Source of the DNA: Herbaspirillum sp. RV1423
GTDB taxonomy: Bacteria; Pseudomonadota; Gammaproteobacteria; Burkholderiales; Burkholderiaceae_D
DNA: 64,000 nucleotides
Assembly (NCBI RefSeq): GCF_000577615.1
Contig: NZ_CBXX010000010.1
Location: 89,757-153,756, forward strand
Direction: 5' to 3'
Position numbers and translations under genes: made by a program. The notes under the pieces are model-generated. The model worked only from the letters and a program-made list of their open reading frames with translations. It ran no database searches and had not been told where the DNA came from. Below, piece by piece: positions 63,625-64,000 of the stretch. Position 1 is the stretch's first letter; each line of letters opens with the position of its first letter.

Positions 63625-63640
63625 TGTCAGGTCAAATTCA
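63625..63640 (+). repeat. Candidate terminal sequence of the insertion element
   Basis: TGTCAGGTCAAATTCAG begins at 63625, next to the transposase stop (63638). IS481-type elements commonly start with TGT; the opposite end is outside the window, so this is unconfirmed. Confidence 0.3.
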
Positions 63641-64000
63641 GTTGTTCAGTGTGGTGATTTTATCTCGCCAGGCCTCCTTTCCGTCAATTAGCGTTTGCAT
63701 CGGTGTCCGGCCGCAACACATCTTTCCTTGATGTGTGCGGTCGTTGTTGTAATACGCCAGCCAATCATCCAGATCGCGTTGCAGCTCTTCAAGTGAGTGG
63801 TAAATCTTGCGCCGGAAGGTGACCTGATAAAACTCCTGCAGAATGGTTTTATGAAAGCGCTCACAGATTCCATTGGTCTGCGGATGCCGGACCTTTGTCT
63901 TGGTGTGCTCAATGTCCTTGAGGGCCAAATAGAGCTGGTAATCATGTGCTTCCGGCCGGCCGCAATACTCGGTGCCGCGGTCGGTCAGGACACGGATCAG
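63638..64000 (-). CDS. IS481/IS3-type transposase, C-terminal part (runs off the window)
   Basis: 120 residues visible, open to the window edge. RVLTDRGTEYCGRPE holds the second catalytic Asp of the DDE integrase core, and RHPQTNGICERFHKTI holds the Glu. WLAYYNNDRTHQGKMCCGRTPMQTL is the usual C-terminal end. The first Asp and N-terminal helix-turn-helix lie beyond 64000. The fragment appears intact, so a complete insertion sequence probably continues past the window. Confidence 0.88.
   Translation of the reverse strand: MIRVLTDRGTEYCGRPEAHDYQLYLALKDIEHTKTKVRHPQTNGICERFHKTILQEFYQVTFRRKIYHSLEELQRDLDDWLAYYNNDRTHQGKMCCGRTPMQTLIDGKEAWRDKITTLNN

Overview
The window looks like a chromosome segment of a GC-rich betaproteobacterium, most likely Burkholderiales/Oxalobacteraceae (Herbaspirillum- or Collimonas-like). 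This is inferred from gene content (homogentisate catabolism, many LysR regulators, polar amino-acid ABC operons, multi-PAS GGDEF/EAL proteins) and from the GC-rich codon use of the flanks. No rRNA, tRNA or CRISPR array was recognised.

Layout. 1-4.8 kb: start of hmgA, an aromatic-acid MFS transporter, a divergent LysR gene, a kynurenine-formamidase-like hydrolase and a Bcr/CflA-type MFS exporter. 4.8-7.6 kb: a PepSY/flavodoxin/FAD reductase behind a Fur-box-like promoter. 8.2-10.6 kb: a phospholipase-D-type lipoprotein and a secreted partner. 10.6-25.1 kb: ordinary chromosomal genes (PAS-GGDEF-EAL protein, glutamine amidotransferase, a kinase with two single-domain response regulators, acetyl-CoA hydrolase/transferase with divergent LysR, FUSC transporter, HDOD protein, EamA exporter with AraC regulator).

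25.3-45.6 kb is an AT-richer accessory island and the main discovery. Two very large minus-strand reading frames (45628-40796 and 29667-25330) are the two halves of one gene of about 3046 codons. The gene is split by an 11,153-bp transposon at 29646-40798. The transposon has imperfect terminal inverted repeats (TGAGTAGTGGC / TGAGTAATGGC) and is flanked by a perfect 5-bp duplication CAGAG. Deleting it with one duplication copy rejoins the two frames exactly in phase. The C-terminal third of the toxin-sized protein carries a DXD glycosyltransferase domain of the TcdA/TcdB kind.

The transposon carries IS21-type istA/istB, two uncharacterised genes, and a same-strand cargo run: PepSY protein, PAP2 phosphatase, two COG4705-like membrane proteins flanking a lipoprotein, cytochrome b561, an OmpR/QseC-type two-component system and a small EamA transporter. 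Its ends carry arrays of degenerate ~17-bp repeats, mostly spaced about 23 bp. This resembles the multi-site ends of IS21/Tn7/Tn5053-type elements.

46-64 kb returns to GC-rich chromosome: sterol-desaturase-like hydroxylase, LysR, Nu-class GST, a periplasmic binding protein translationally coupled to a CHASE-PAS-GGDEF-EAL protein, and a YciI-like protein. Then comes a LysR-controlled operon (54965-61708) joining a ureohydrolase, an argininosuccinate-lyase-like enzyme, a complete polar amino-acid ABC importer, a class II aldolase and a 2-hydroxyacid dehydrogenase, which suggests catabolism of a guanidino compound. The window ends with an LprI-like protein, possible integrase debris and a partial IS481/IS3-type transposase.
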